A stretch of 64,000 bases of DNA from Amycolatopsis benzoatilytica AK 16/65. Its GTDB lineage: Bacteria; Actinomycetota; Actinomycetes; Mycobacteriales; Pseudonocardiaceae. Under the pieces are notes generated by a model. The model had not been told where the DNA came from and did no database searches. It saw nothing but the letters and a program-made list of their open reading frames with translations. The stretch lies in the NCBI RefSeq assembly GCF_000383915.1, contig NZ_KB912942.1, positions 6,582,413 through 6,646,412 on the forward strand, in the 5' to 3' direction. Below are positions 45,001 to 53,416 of this stretch, in pieces. The position numbers and the translations under genes are program-made. Every line of letters begins with the position of its first letter. Position 1 is the first letter of the stretch.

Positions 45001-45240
45001 TCACTCCTTCCGGTGGCCGTGACGGGTCAGGTTCGTGGTCGGCATGGGGCCGACGATGCGTTCGCAGTCGGGGCACGGCCGGTAGGGCAGGGCGCTGCCC
45101 GCCCAGGGCGTCGCTGGCGCTCCGCAGACGGCCCACAGCACGATCACGTTGTCGAAGTCCGTGCGGCGTTGGGTGTCGGGTATGGCGTGGTAGAGCGGCC
45201 GGAACACGCCCGGCAGCCACAGCACACCCTCGGCCGACAC
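45001..45240 (-). CDS. Small zinc-knuckle protein
   Basis: 79 residues from a GTG. A late CPDC pair plus Cys in WAVCGAP and a C-terminal His-rich tail suggest a zinc site. No family recognised. It is spaced 7 bases from the XRE gene and 12 from the preceding gene, so it is part of the same transcript. Confidence 0.5.
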   Translation of the reverse strand: MSAEGVLWLPGVFRPLYHAIPDTQRRTDFDNVIVLWAVCGAPATPWAGSALPYRPCPDCERIVGPMPTTNLTRHGHRKE

Positions 45241-45252
45241 GGCAGTGCCTGG

Positions 45253-45669
45253 TCAGGCAGCCTCATCGTCATCGTCGGGCGGTGTGGCCGCATCAGGGTT
45301 GAACCACACGAGCCGGGCGCGGATGTGGCTGCCGAAGTTGAAGAAGCGCAGCGCGTCCTCCGGCGCGCGGAGCCTGCCCTGCACGCCGCGCGCTGCGATC
45401 TCGGCGTGGCCATCGTCGAAGGCGATGCCCCACGCGGCGATCCGCGCGTCGACGCGCTGGCCGTACTCCTGCACGATGGCGAACAGACGGGGTGCCTCGT
45501 CAGCGACCATGCTTTCCAAGATCGCGGCAAATCCTGGTTCGTCGCACAGCGGCATCATCGCCGACGGGTCGGGGACGAACTGATCCAACAGGTGACGATG
45601 AATCCGCAGGTCACGCTCTGGTTCAGTGGCCTGTTGCTCGTCCGGGCGGGTCGGTGTGGCGGTGGTCAT
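45253..45669 (-). CDS. Hypothetical protein of the small-gene operon
   Basis: 138 residues from the ATG at 45669, which has GGAGG 7 bases upstream; a longer start at 45717 is less supported. It is rich in acidic residues, with a DDDDE end. No family recognised. The gene overlaps neighbours in a way typical of plasmid-type operons. Confidence 0.55.
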   Translation of the reverse strand: MTTATPTRPDEQQATEPERDLRIHRHLLDQFVPDPSAMMPLCDEPGFAAILESMVADEAPRLFAIVQEYGQRVDARIAAWGIAFDDGHAEIAARGVQGRLRAPEDALRFFNFGSHIRARLVWFNPDAATPPDDDDEAA

Positions 45670-45716
45670 GCTGTGCCTCCAATGGGTGCCGGTCGTGGGC
45701 AGATTCAGGGCGGCCA

Positions 45717-46073
45717 TCAGGCACCGCCCGGCTCGTCGGGCTCGCCGGCGGCGTAGGGGCGCGGCCGGTCGCCCGAGCGCGGGTCGGCGCTGGTAAGCAG
45801 CCAGTTCAGGGCGTTGATGGCGTGTCCGGAGTGGTGCTCAATCACCGGGCCGTGCTCGGTGGGGCGTTGGTAGTCGAAGATGGCTTCGGCGCGCACAGCG
45901 TGGGCGAGTCCGCTGGGGCGCAGCGCGAGGTATTCCACGTATCCGGCGCGGACTCGCCACAGGCGGGTGCCGATCAGCTCGCCGTCGTCGGCCACGTCGG
46001 GCAGGGGACGGAATCCGGCGGCGTGCAGGCGTCGGCCCAGCTCGCGGGCGGCGCGTGCGGATAGTGGGCTCAC
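45717..46073 (-). CDS. Hypothetical protein of the small-gene operon
   Basis: 118 residues. The GTG at 46073 overlaps the stop of the preceding membrane-protein gene (GTGA). A conserved-looking segment ELIGTRLWRVRAGYVEYLAL is followed by EAIFDYQRP. No family recognised. Confidence 0.55.
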   Translation of the reverse strand: MSPLSARAARELGRRLHAAGFRPLPDVADDGELIGTRLWRVRAGYVEYLALRPSGLAHAVRAEAIFDYQRPTEHGPVIEHHSGHAINALNWLLTSADPRSGDRPRPYAAGEPDEPGGA

Positions 46074-46207
46074 GGCTGCCGCTCCTGGCGAGCGTGGCGG
46101 GCGGCGATCCGGCCGTCAACCCGCGCGTGATACAGCGCGGCCACCAACCGGACGACGAACACCGTGACCGCGATGACCAGCACGACGACCTGCGCGGCGG
46201 AACTCAT
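46070..46207 (-). CDS. 45-residue single-pass membrane protein
   Basis: MSSAAQVVVLVIAVTVFVVR is a clear membrane helix at the start, followed by a basic tail. Its ATG overlaps the upstream stop (ATGA) and its stop overlaps the next GTG, so coupling at both ends supports it although it is short. Function unknown. Confidence 0.6.
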   Translation of the reverse strand: MSSAAQVVVLVIAVTVFVVRLVAALYHARVDGRIAARHARQERQP

Positions 46208-46464
46208 GCGGTGGCCCGCACGGTCGGGACGGAGTGCTCGTGCTCCCCGCGCATGGCGGCCTCGTCCAACGCGAACAGGGCGTCTCGCAGCGCGGCGCGC
46301 AGGCGACCGGCCTGCAACGGTTCCAGCACGGCAACCTCGCCGGGCGGGAAGACCAGCGCCACCCGGTCATCGTCGGTGGGCAGGACCAGGATCTCCCGGC
46401 GTCGGCCGGCGATATCCCGGCACGCTGCCACCCACTGGCTGGGCTTGCGTCGCGTTCGCCACAT
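46204..46464 (-). CDS. Hypothetical 86-residue protein
   Basis: First gene of the minus-strand small-gene operon. It starts MWRTRRKPSQWVAACRDIAG, with a central REILVLPTDDDRVALVFPPG and a conserved-looking Arg/Leu-rich helix. No family recognised. An alternative start at 46494 is possible. Confidence 0.5.
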   Translation of the reverse strand: MWRTRRKPSQWVAACRDIAGRRREILVLPTDDDRVALVFPPGEVAVLEPLQAGRLRAALRDALFALDEAAMRGEHEHSVPTVRATA

Positions 46465-46762
46465 GACCGCTCTCCGCTCGCCGCACCGACCCACGGTGAG
46501 GGTCGGCTGGTGGTACCGGCGAAGCCGGACCAGGTCGGGGGTCCGGCCCGGCCCCGCCGGGGCTGGGGGCGTCGGACAGCCGTAGCGCGCTTACCTGCGC
46601 GTTGGCGTGCCGTTCGCCTCGTGTACCGTCCTTATGTCGGCACCACTGTAACATAGCTTGTATATATACATAGATCCATACATCCATCGGGTGGATCTGC
46701 TGTTATGTGACTCGATAGATGCGACACTGTGTGTGATCTGGCAGGCATACGGGAGGACATCA
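46465..46762. promoter_or_regulatory. AT-rich divergent promoter region
   Basis: A 298-bp region separates the minus-strand operon from the plus-strand DUF5753 regulator. The segment 46653-46690 (TTGTATATATACATAGATCC and nearby) is the most AT-rich in the window. It should carry both promoters. GGGAGG at 46751-46756 is the RBS of the plus-strand gene. Confidence 0.5.
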
Positions 46763-47629
46763 GTGGCCGACCACCGCGCAGACCCGTCCGCATTGCGCTT
46801 CCTGATCGGGCACGACCTGAAGGTCGCCCGCGAGCGCGCCAACCTGAAGCAGACCGAAGCGGCCAAGGTGCTCGGGTGCAGCCAGGCAAAGATCAACTAC
46901 CTGGAGACTGGAAAGACACAGCAGAAACCCGACGAGGTCACCGCGCTACTCCGGGCGTACGGCGCGGACGTGGAGCACGTCGACCGCATGGCGTCGCTGG
47001 CCGCGCGCGCCGATCAGGGCACCTGGTGGGCACCATTCAGCGACGTGCTGCCCAACTGGTTCAAGATCTTCGTCGGGCTCGAAGGGCTCGCCGCCGCCGA
47101 GTTCTCCTACGAATCGCTGTTGCTGCCCGGCCAACTCCAGACACCCGACTACGCCGCCGGACTGCTGGTGGGCAACCTCCGCGTCCCGCCGATGGACGCC
47201 CCGCAAGTCGTGCGCGCCCGCATGGCGCGACAGCGGCTCACCGACGACACCAACCCGCTGCGGTTCCGCGCCGTCATCGAGCAGTACGTCCTTGACCGCG
47301 TCGTCGGCGGCCCGCAGGTCATGCGGGAACAACTGGAACACCTGCTCACCCTGATGCAGCGCGACAACGTCGAACTGCACGTCATGCCGGTCAGCGTCGC
47401 CGTCCACGACGGGCTCGACGGAGACTTCCTGCTGCTGGACTTCGACGAAGCCCAAAGCATCGGTTACATCGAGTACCCCACCGGAGCCATCTACGTCCAG
47501 GACCAAGATCAAGTCGGGGCGTATACTTTGTCTGCGGACCGGTTGTGCGCCGCCGCGCTCTCCCTGGCCGAATCCGCCGACGCCATCGCCGCGCGCATCG
47601 AGACCTTGACAACCAACCCGGAGGACTGA
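46763..47629 (+). CDS. XRE/DUF5753 regulator (Scr1-type antitoxin-like)
   Basis: DNA-binding regulator of 288 residues. The GTG at 46763 is preferred because GGGAGG lies 6 bases before it. The HTH is ARERANLKQTEAAKVLGCSQ with INYLETGKT, followed by the DUF5753 domain (GLAAAEFSYESLLLPGQLQT, then NVELHVMPV). Such genes are paired with a DUF397 partner in actinomycetes, as here. Confidence 0.85.
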   Translation: MADHRADPSALRFLIGHDLKVARERANLKQTEAAKVLGCSQAKINYLETGKTQQKPDEVTALLRAYGADVEHVDRMASLAARADQGTWWAPFSDVLPNWFKIFVGLEGLAAAEFSYESLLLPGQLQTPDYAAGLLVGNLRVPPMDAPQVVRARMARQRLTDDTNPLRFRAVIEQYVLDRVVGGPQVMREQLEHLLTLMQRDNVELHVMPVSVAVHDGLDGDFLLLDFDEAQSIGYIEYPTGAIYVQDQDQVGAYTLSADRLCAAALSLAESADAIAARIETLTTNPED

Positions 47630-47630
47630 G

Positions 47631-47987
47631 ATGACCCCCGCCGACCGCCTCGCGTGGCGGACCTCCACCCGCAGCAGCAACGGCGAAAACTGCGTCGAGG
47701 TCGCCCCAACCACAGACGGCGTGGTCATCCGGCACAGCAAGCACCCCGCCGCAGGCACGATCATCTTCCCCTACAACGCCTGGGCGACCTTCATCCGCGA
47801 CGCCTCTGAAGGCACCCCCACCAGCGCAAACGGGATCGCCACCATTACCAAGATCGGCACCGACACCCTTGTCCGGTCGCTCACCACCGCTGTCGAGCTT
47901 CGCTTCGACGACGGTGAGTGGTCGGCCTTCCTCGGCGGAGCCGCCGACGGCGAGTTTGACTTCGCTCCGCAACTCGCCATCGCCTGA
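47631..47987 (+). CDS. DUF397 partner protein
   Basis: 118-residue partner of the DUF5753 regulator, with the family's RTSTRSSNGENCVEVAPTTD motif and a DGVVIRHSKHP segment. It begins one base after the upstream stop. DUF5753/DUF397 pairs behave like toxin-antitoxin or developmental regulators. The rest of the protein is longer than minimal DUF397 proteins and unassigned. Confidence 0.8.
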   Translation: MTPADRLAWRTSTRSSNGENCVEVAPTTDGVVIRHSKHPAAGTIIFPYNAWATFIRDASEGTPTSANGIATITKIGTDTLVRSLTTAVELRFDDGEWSAFLGGAADGEFDFAPQLAIA

Positions 47988-48002
47988 TCACAATCCGGGG
48001 GG

Positions 48003-49326
48003 GTGTCCCTATGTGGTTGTCAAGCCGCAGCTGCCGTGGGAACTGGCCCCGGGTGACGGTAGTGGGCGCCGTTTCGGAGCATCGCGTAGAGCACGTCGCA
48101 GCGGCGGCGGGCCAGGCAGATCAGCGCGGCGTTGTGTTTCTTGCCCTCGGCCCGTTTGCGGTCGTAGTAGGCCCTGCTGACCGGGTCCGACAGGGCAGCG
48201 AACGCGGCGAGGAAGAACGCCCGTTTGAGCTGACGGTTCCCGGTCCGGGCCGGATGCTCGCCCTTGATGCTGGTGCCGGAACTGCGGGTGACCGGGGCGA
48301 TGCCGGCGTAGGCCGCCAGATGCCCGGAGCTGGCGAAGTTGGAGGCGTCGCCGACCTCGAGCAGGATGCGGGCTGCGGTCCTGACGCCGATGCCGGGCAT
48401 CGATGTCAGGACCCCGGCAAGAGGGTGCGCATCAAGTATCCCCTCGACCTGCTCGGCGACCTGCTTGCGTTGCTGGAGAACGGTTTTCAAGTTGTCCGCC
48501 AGTCTGGGCAGCACGGTGTCGGCGGCGGCGGTGCCCGGGACGGTGACGGTCTGCTCGCCCAGGGCGGTCATGATCGCCTCGACCAGCCGCTCGCCCATGC
48601 GCGGCGCGTGGACCTTCGCGATCGCGGTCAGTTTGCGGCGACCGGCCTGGGCGATCCCGGCCGGGCCGCCGCAGCGCGACAGGATCTCCCGCACCGCCGG
48701 GTGGCTGACCTTGGGGCCGATGGCGCGTTCGAGAGCCGGGTGGATGCCGGCGAGCAGGCCGCGGATGCGGTTGCTGAGGCGGGTGCCTTCGCCGGCCAGG
48801 TCGTCGTCGAACCCGACCAGCACCTCCAGCTCGGCCAAGGCCTCGTCCCCGACGTCGACCGGGCGCAGGGTGTGGGGCAGCGAGCGGGCAGCGTCGGCGA
48901 TGATGAACGCGTCCCGGGCATCGGTCTTCGCCCGGCCGGGGTAGAGGTCGGCGATGCGGCGCATCGCCAGGCCAGGCAGATAGGCGACCTGATGCCCGGC
49001 TGCGCGGGCGACCGCGACCGGCAGCGCCCCGATCGTGGCGGGCTGGTCGACCACCACCAGCAGTGGCCCGTGGGCGGCGAGCTTGTCGAACAGCGCCTTC
49101 AGCTTGGCTTCGGTGTTGGGCAGCGGCCCGTCATGCAGCCGCTTGCCGTCCGGGTCGAGTCCGACTGCGTGGTGGGCTTCCTTGCCGACATCCAGGCCGA
49201 GAAACACCCCGAAGCTGCTGCTCATCCATCAAGCCTTCTCGTCCGCCGTAGGTGGTCACCGGTCGGGCATCGAGCGCCGGCACCCACGTTACGACGAGAC
49301 CTACCAGTTGGTGGCCGTGTCCCTAT
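48003..49326 (-). mobile_element. IS110-family element 1 with GTGTCCCTAT at both ends
   Basis: The 10-mer GTGTCCCTAT occurs at 48003-48012 and 49317-49326, flanking the transposase gene. IS110 elements recombine between short core sequences and leave such direct repeats. The longer non-coding end, upstream of the transposase, is where a bridge RNA would be encoded. Confidence 0.65.
48020..49225 (-). CDS. IS110-family transposase (DEDD recombinase)
   Basis: 401-residue recombinase with an N-terminal RuvC-like domain (GVFLGLDVGKEAHHAVGLDP, KTDARDAFIIAD) and a C-terminal transposase_20 domain with the catalytic Ser region APVTRSSGTSIKGEH. IS110 enzymes act with a non-coding bridge RNA. The gene is complete. 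Confidence 0.92.
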   Translation of the reverse strand: MSSSFGVFLGLDVGKEAHHAVGLDPDGKRLHDGPLPNTEAKLKALFDKLAAHGPLLVVVDQPATIGALPVAVARAAGHQVAYLPGLAMRRIADLYPGRAKTDARDAFIIADAARSLPHTLRPVDVGDEALAELEVLVGFDDDLAGEGTRLSNRIRGLLAGIHPALERAIGPKVSHPAVREILSRCGGPAGIAQAGRRKLTAIAKVHAPRMGERLVEAIMTALGEQTVTVPGTAAADTVLPRLADNLKTVLQQRKQVAEQVEGILDAHPLAGVLTSMPGIGVRTAARILLEVGDASNFASSGHLAAYAGIAPVTRSSGTSIKGEHPARTGNRQLKRAFFLAAFAALSDPVSRAYYDRKRAEGKKHNAALICLARRRCDVLYAMLRNGAHYRHPGPVPTAAAA

Positions 49327-49734
49327 CAGCGGTCCCTCGATGCCACCAGGCCCGGTGACACCACCCCCCGGATCATGGGTTCGACTGGGGGCGTTAGTCA
49401 TGCCAGGCCTGGTGACCACAGCTCCTTGATCAGGAACTACGAAAAAGGTAACTGTGATTCTGGGGCAGCAGCTCGGCCTGGTCTGGTTGCTGTCAGGCTC
49501 GGCGCCGGCTGCTCCGGCATGACTCGAAAGGTAACTGGCGATCTTGATGATCTGCCGTGCCCCCGAGATGTCTGCTGGAGCGCCGGCGTCGGCCTGGCCC
49601 ACCTGGTTGGCTTGATAGCAGCTCGTCCGCCGCACGCGGCGTGACTCGTCACAGTTCTGCCGCACGGGTGACCTCTACCCAGGCCGACGCCGAACACACG
49701 GCTTGTCCGCTTGGAGAAGAGGAACCACAACCGC
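49226..49734. other. Non-coding region between two IS110 elements (possible bridge RNAs)
   Basis: No gene. It contains the transposase-proximal ends of both divergent IS110 elements, where bridge RNAs are normally encoded, and several GC-rich hairpin-capable segments (for example around 49580-49640). The RNA boundaries cannot be set by eye. Confidence 0.4.
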
Positions 49735-50834
49735 ATGACCATGCTCGCAGAACAGGTCGACGGCGTCATCGGGGTGGACACCCACCGCGACACCCTCGCC
49801 GCAGCCGTCGTCACCCCGATCGGCGCCGTGCTCGCCCACACCGACGTCACCGCCGATGCCCGCGGCTACCGGAAACTACTCGAGTTCGCCCGCCAGCACA
49901 TTCCCGGCGCTAGGTGCTGGGCGTTGGAAGGCGCCGGCAGCTACGGCGCCGGCCTGGCCGCGTTCCTGGATACCGAAGGCGAACGTGTTGTCGAGGTCTG
50001 CCGGCCGAAACGACCGGCTCAGCGCGGCGGCTGCAAGACCGACGGTCTCGATGCCGTGCGCGCTGCACGCGAAGCACTGGCCAGCGAACAGCTGATCCAT
50101 CCTCGCCGCCGCGGAGAACGCGAAGCCCTGCGCGTCCTGCTGACCACTCGTCACAGCGCCGTCCTGGCCGCCACCGCCGCGATCAACCACCTCAAGGCCC
50201 TGATCGTTTCCGCGCCCGAAGACCTGCGTGCCGAGTTGCGAGGCCAGTCCAGCTCGGCTCAGATCACCTACTGCGCCGAGCTGAACGATCAGCCCGGCAG
50301 CTCGCTCGAGCACCGCATGACGATCCGGGCGATGCGCTCAGCCGCCCGGCGCATCCTGGCACTGCGGGCGGAGGCGAAGGACTTGGAGATCGAACTGGCC
50401 ACCCTGGCCCAGCAGATCGCTCCCGACCTGATCGACATGGCCGGCGTCGGCCCGATCAGCGCCGCCCAGATCCTCATCAGCTGGTCCCACCCCGGCCGAT
50501 TCCGTTCCGAAGCCGCGTTCGCCGCCTTCGCAGGCGCCGCGCCGATCCCGGCCTCGTCCGGGATGACTCACCGGCATCGCCTCAACCGCGGTGGCGACCG
50601 CCAGCTCAACCGAGCCCTCCACACGATCACCCTGATCCGTATGCGCGTCGACCCCTCAACCAGGTCCTACATCGCCAAACGGGGCGCTGAGGGCAAGACA
50701 TCACGCGACGCGCAGCGGTGCATCAAACGCGCCCTCGCCCGCACGATCTTCAAGCTGCTCGAGCGCACCACACCTGGCAACCCTGCCTACGACGCTCAAA
50801 TCAACCTCGGCGCGGCTTGACATGACATAGCAGC
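49615..50834 (+). mobile_element. IS110-family element 2 (boundaries tentative)
   Basis: The 8-mer ATAGCAGC lies at 49615-49622 and 50827-50834, flanking the transposase gene. This is a plausible core repeat but short enough to be chance. Confidence 0.45.
49735..50820 (+). CDS. IS110-family transposase (second type)
   Basis: 361-residue recombinase from the ATG at 49735. The RuvC-like domain shows VIGVDTHRDTLAAAVVTPIG, EGAGSYGAGLA and KTDGLDAVRAARE. The C-terminal domain has GVGPISAAQILISW and APIPASSGMTHRHRLNRGGD with the catalytic Ser. It differs clearly from element 1. Confidence 0.9.
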   Translation: MTMLAEQVDGVIGVDTHRDTLAAAVVTPIGAVLAHTDVTADARGYRKLLEFARQHIPGARCWALEGAGSYGAGLAAFLDTEGERVVEVCRPKRPAQRGGCKTDGLDAVRAAREALASEQLIHPRRRGEREALRVLLTTRHSAVLAATAAINHLKALIVSAPEDLRAELRGQSSSAQITYCAELNDQPGSSLEHRMTIRAMRSAARRILALRAEAKDLEIELATLAQQIAPDLIDMAGVGPISAAQILISWSHPGRFRSEAAFAAFAGAAPIPASSGMTHRHRLNRGGDRQLNRALHTITLIRMRVDPSTRSYIAKRGAEGKTSRDAQRCIKRALARTIFKLLERTTPGNPAYDAQINLGAA

Positions 50835-50850
50835 CTCGGGGCGACGCGCG

Positions 50851-51228
50851 GTGGTTGTACGGCAGCGGCCGATCAGTGAGCTGCTGGACTTCGTGTTCAG
50901 CAACGCCCGCGTTCCGGGCGGCGGGCCACGGTGGATCGCCCTTCCGCCGTGGCCCTGGTTCTGTCACTACTGCGATAGCGGCGGGGGCGGAGACTTCGCC
51001 GCCGCCAAGCTCGACCGCACCCGCCTCGGACGCCGCCGGATCGTGTGCCAGCCCTACGAATGGCGGCACGACTACCAGGACATCGGTCTCGCTCAGGACG
51101 AGCAAGACCGGGTGCAGGCCGCCGTCCGCCATCACGTCAACGGCCCCGGCGCGGCGGCAACGTGGGACATCCGACGGCAGAAACTCCAGATCGTGCGGGC
51201 ACCTCAGATCGACTGGCGCAAAGCCTGA
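50851..51228 (+). CDS. Hypothetical protein, perhaps 5'-truncated by IS110
   Basis: About 125 residues starting near a GTG/TTG at 50851. A CHYC pair and a Trp/Pro-rich stretch (WIALPPWPWF) suggest a small metal-binding fold. It converges on and overlaps the DUF2637 gene by 25 bases. No family recognised, and the start is uncertain because the IS ends just upstream. Confidence 0.4.
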   Translation: MVVRQRPISELLDFVFSNARVPGGGPRWIALPPWPWFCHYCDSGGGGDFAAAKLDRTRLGRRRIVCQPYEWRHDYQDIGLAQDEQDRVQAAVRHHVNGPGAAATWDIRRQKLQIVRAPQIDWRKA

Positions 51229-51956
51229 CCAACCGGCGACACGACCGGCCGCGCATCGCCGACCTTCGCCGGGCTGCTGTCGGCGATCCGCCCGGCGGTC
51301 CTCCATCGCCGCAGCACCCGACGGCCGTAGTTGTTGGTCCCGGCGATCTGGTCCAGCTCCGCGCCGGTCGGCGTGCGCCCCTTGGACCGTTCGGTGACGT
51401 AGTAGGCCCACATCCGCTGTTCGGCGGTCGGCTCGGCTGGCGGGCGGGACTGCTCCGGGACCACCGCGAGACGCACCACCCTCCCCGGCTCGTTGCCGGT
51501 CCCGGTGGTCTCGATGGTATCGGCGGTGGTCTCGCTCGCGGTCTCGGCACGATGGCGTTTGAGCGCTCGGTTGAGCAGCTCGACGGCCAGCAGCAGCGCC
51601 AGCGGCGGGCACGCCGCCACCGCCACGGCGAACACGCTCAGCTCCGGGGCCGCCGCCACGTTCGCGCACAGCGAAAGGCAGATCCCGAACACAAAGGACA
51701 ACCAGGCGGCCCACCGGCCACCGGCGCGGCGGCCGTGGCCGGTGGTCTTCCACAGCTCGACCGTGGCCGTGGTCAGGATGCCGTCCACGATCAACGGCCA
51801 GATCGCCGCCGTCGTCTCGTCTGCGCCGAACCGCACGGCGAACTCGCGGCCGTGCCGGTAGGAGGCGTACGCCGCACCGAGCGCCACCAGCGCAGTACAG
51901 GCGCACTGCACCCACAGCAAGCGGTCCCGCCGAGCCGGAGATGTCGCGGCGCTCAC
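51204..51956 (-). CDS. DUF2637 (SpdB-like) membrane protein
   Basis: Plasmid/ICE-type spread protein of 250 residues. Four hydrophobic helices fill residues 10-125 (LLWVQCACTALVALGAAYAS, LSFVFGICLSLCANVAAAP). A C-terminal winged-helix-like part follows, with PTGAELDQIAGTNNYGRRVL. Such proteins aid intramycelial transfer of actinomycete plasmids. The neighbours fit an integrated element remnant. Confidence 0.75.
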   Translation of the reverse strand: MSAATSPARRDRLLWVQCACTALVALGAAYASYRHGREFAVRFGADETTAAIWPLIVDGILTTATVELWKTTGHGRRAGGRWAAWLSFVFGICLSLCANVAAAPELSVFAVAVAACPPLALLLAVELLNRALKRHRAETASETTADTIETTGTGNEPGRVVRLAVVPEQSRPPAEPTAEQRMWAYYVTERSKGRTPTGAELDQIAGTNNYGRRVLRRWRTAGRIADSSPAKVGDARPVVSPVGQALRQSI

Positions 51957-52153
51957 CGCAACACACCTCCCGCTGCACGCCGCGCGTCAACCAGGCAGCA
52001 GCCGACGCGGGCGAACACCTGGGAGCCGGTCACCGACCGCCCCACTGGCACATGCGGGACCCGGACGCGGAGGTAGTCAGCTCCGCACGTCACGCAGGCC
52101 AACCCGTCGGCCTGGATCGGGGTCAACCCGGTGATGATCGTGTCGCCGCTCAT
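51953..52153 (-). CDS. Small zinc-knuckle protein upstream of the SpdB-like gene
   Basis: 66 residues with LACVTCGADY near the middle and a second Cys pair in GCCLVD. Its stop overlaps the next start (ATGA-type), and its own ATG overlaps the upstream small gene. Function unknown; typical of SpdB operons. Confidence 0.55.
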   Translation of the reverse strand: MSGDTIITGLTPIQADGLACVTCGADYLRVRVPHVPVGRSVTGSQVFARVGCCLVDARRAAGGVLR

Positions 52154-52287
52154 CGGGAACCACCGGCCACCAGGCGACGGGTGCCCACCGGGCGGATCAT
52201 GATCTCAGGGCCTTCGACCAACACTTCGCGGTTCGTATGCTGAAGCGTTAGGCCCACCCAGACCTTAGTGCCGTGATCAGTAGACAC
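52150..52287 (-). CDS. 45-residue hypothetical protein
   Basis: Begins with GTG at 52287 (VSTDHGTKVWVGLTLQ) and ends with TGA overlapping the next ATG. The 4-base overlap is the main support; length and start are otherwise weak. Function unknown. Confidence 0.4.
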   Translation of the reverse strand: MSTDHGTKVWVGLTLQHTNREVLVEGPEIMIRPVGTRRLVAGGSR

Positions 52288-52408
52288 GCCGCCCTGAAGA
52301 TCCGCTTCCGGAACGGCGCACAGCTCGGCTCCGATCGAGCTGGCGGGCCGATTCCCGACCCGGCCCGCTCCGTGGCCGAGTTCCGCGCGACAGCATGAGC
52401 CTGTCAGC

Positions 52409-53299
52409 TCAGCAGCTCTCCGCGTCGGTGTTCAGGAACGCGGCCACTACCGGGTCGGGTTCCTCGGCCCGGTGCAGCAAGTGAAACTCGACGGCGAGGT
52501 CTGGTTCGGCGAGCGGCCGGTATGCCACGTCCGGTACCGCGGCCCGGGCCACCCCGGCGGGGACGACCGCGATCCCTGCTCCGGCAGCGACCAGCGCGAG
52601 CACGCTCAACGTGCTGTCCGCCCGGTAACGAGCAGACATGGGCCACAGGTTCAGGCCCGTGTTCCGCATGAGATTCAGCGCCGGATCGTCGCGGCTTTCG
52701 CCGAGGGAGTATTCGATCAGTTCCTCCCCGGCGATCTGCTCGGCAGTGAGCGTTTCGCACTCGGCCAACGCGTGTCCGGCGGGCAGCGCGACCAGGAACG
52801 ACGCGGAGCTGGCCGAGATCGAGGTCAGGCGGGGCTCGTCGGGCGGGGCTGGCAGCGCGCTGTAGCCGACGTCCAGCTCGCCGGCGAGAATCGCGGCCCG
52901 CTGCCGTTGCGGACCTGCCTCCCGCAGTTCGATGCGGGCCAGTGGCCGAGCCGCGCAGAACGCGCGGATCCGGCCGGTGAGCAGGCCGCCGAACACCGCG
53001 GCACCGGCCACCCCGATCCGCACGCTCCCGGTCTCCCCGCGCAGCGCCAACCGGGTCGCGGTCCGCGCCCGCTCGGCCTGGGCCAGCACCTGCCTTGCCT
53101 CGATCAGCAACGCCTGGCCGGCCGGAGTCAGGCTGGTCCGGCGGGCGCCGCGGTCGAAGAGCGGTCCGCCGAGTTCGGTTTCGAGGTCGCGGATCTGCAT
53201 GCTGAGCGTGGGCTGGACGACATGCAGCCGACGCGCGGCCCGGCTGAAGGCGCCCTCTTCGGCGACCGCGATGAAGTACCTCAGGTGCCGTAGCTCCAT
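52409..53299 (-). CDS. LysR-family transcriptional regulator
   Basis: 296 residues. The N-terminal winged helix has FIAVAEEGAFSRAARRLHVV with QPTLSMQIRDLE, and the C-terminal effector domain has two lobes. It is divergent from the amidohydrolase gene (gap 117 bp), which it most likely controls. Confidence 0.9.
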   Translation of the reverse strand: MELRHLRYFIAVAEEGAFSRAARRLHVVQPTLSMQIRDLETELGGPLFDRGARRTSLTPAGQALLIEARQVLAQAERARTATRLALRGETGSVRIGVAGAAVFGGLLTGRIRAFCAARPLARIELREAGPQRQRAAILAGELDVGYSALPAPPDEPRLTSISASSASFLVALPAGHALAECETLTAEQIAGEELIEYSLGESRDDPALNLMRNTGLNLWPMSARYRADSTLSVLALVAAGAGIAVVPAGVARAAVPDVAYRPLAEPDLAVEFHLLHRAEEPDPVVAAFLNTDAESC

Positions 53300-53416
53300 C
53301 CCGGGCTCCCATCAGGAAAACTGATCAGAACATCAGAAACAAGTGTTTGAGCTTATTGCTTGCTGGAACCAGGATGGAGGCGCAGGTCAAAGATCGGCGA
53401 CGGACAGGAAGTAGCG

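Noticed and set aside
53300..53416. LysR binding site (T-N11-A) in the intergenic region
   Set aside because: Several short dyads occur (for example CTGATCAG), but none is distinctive enough to place the operator.
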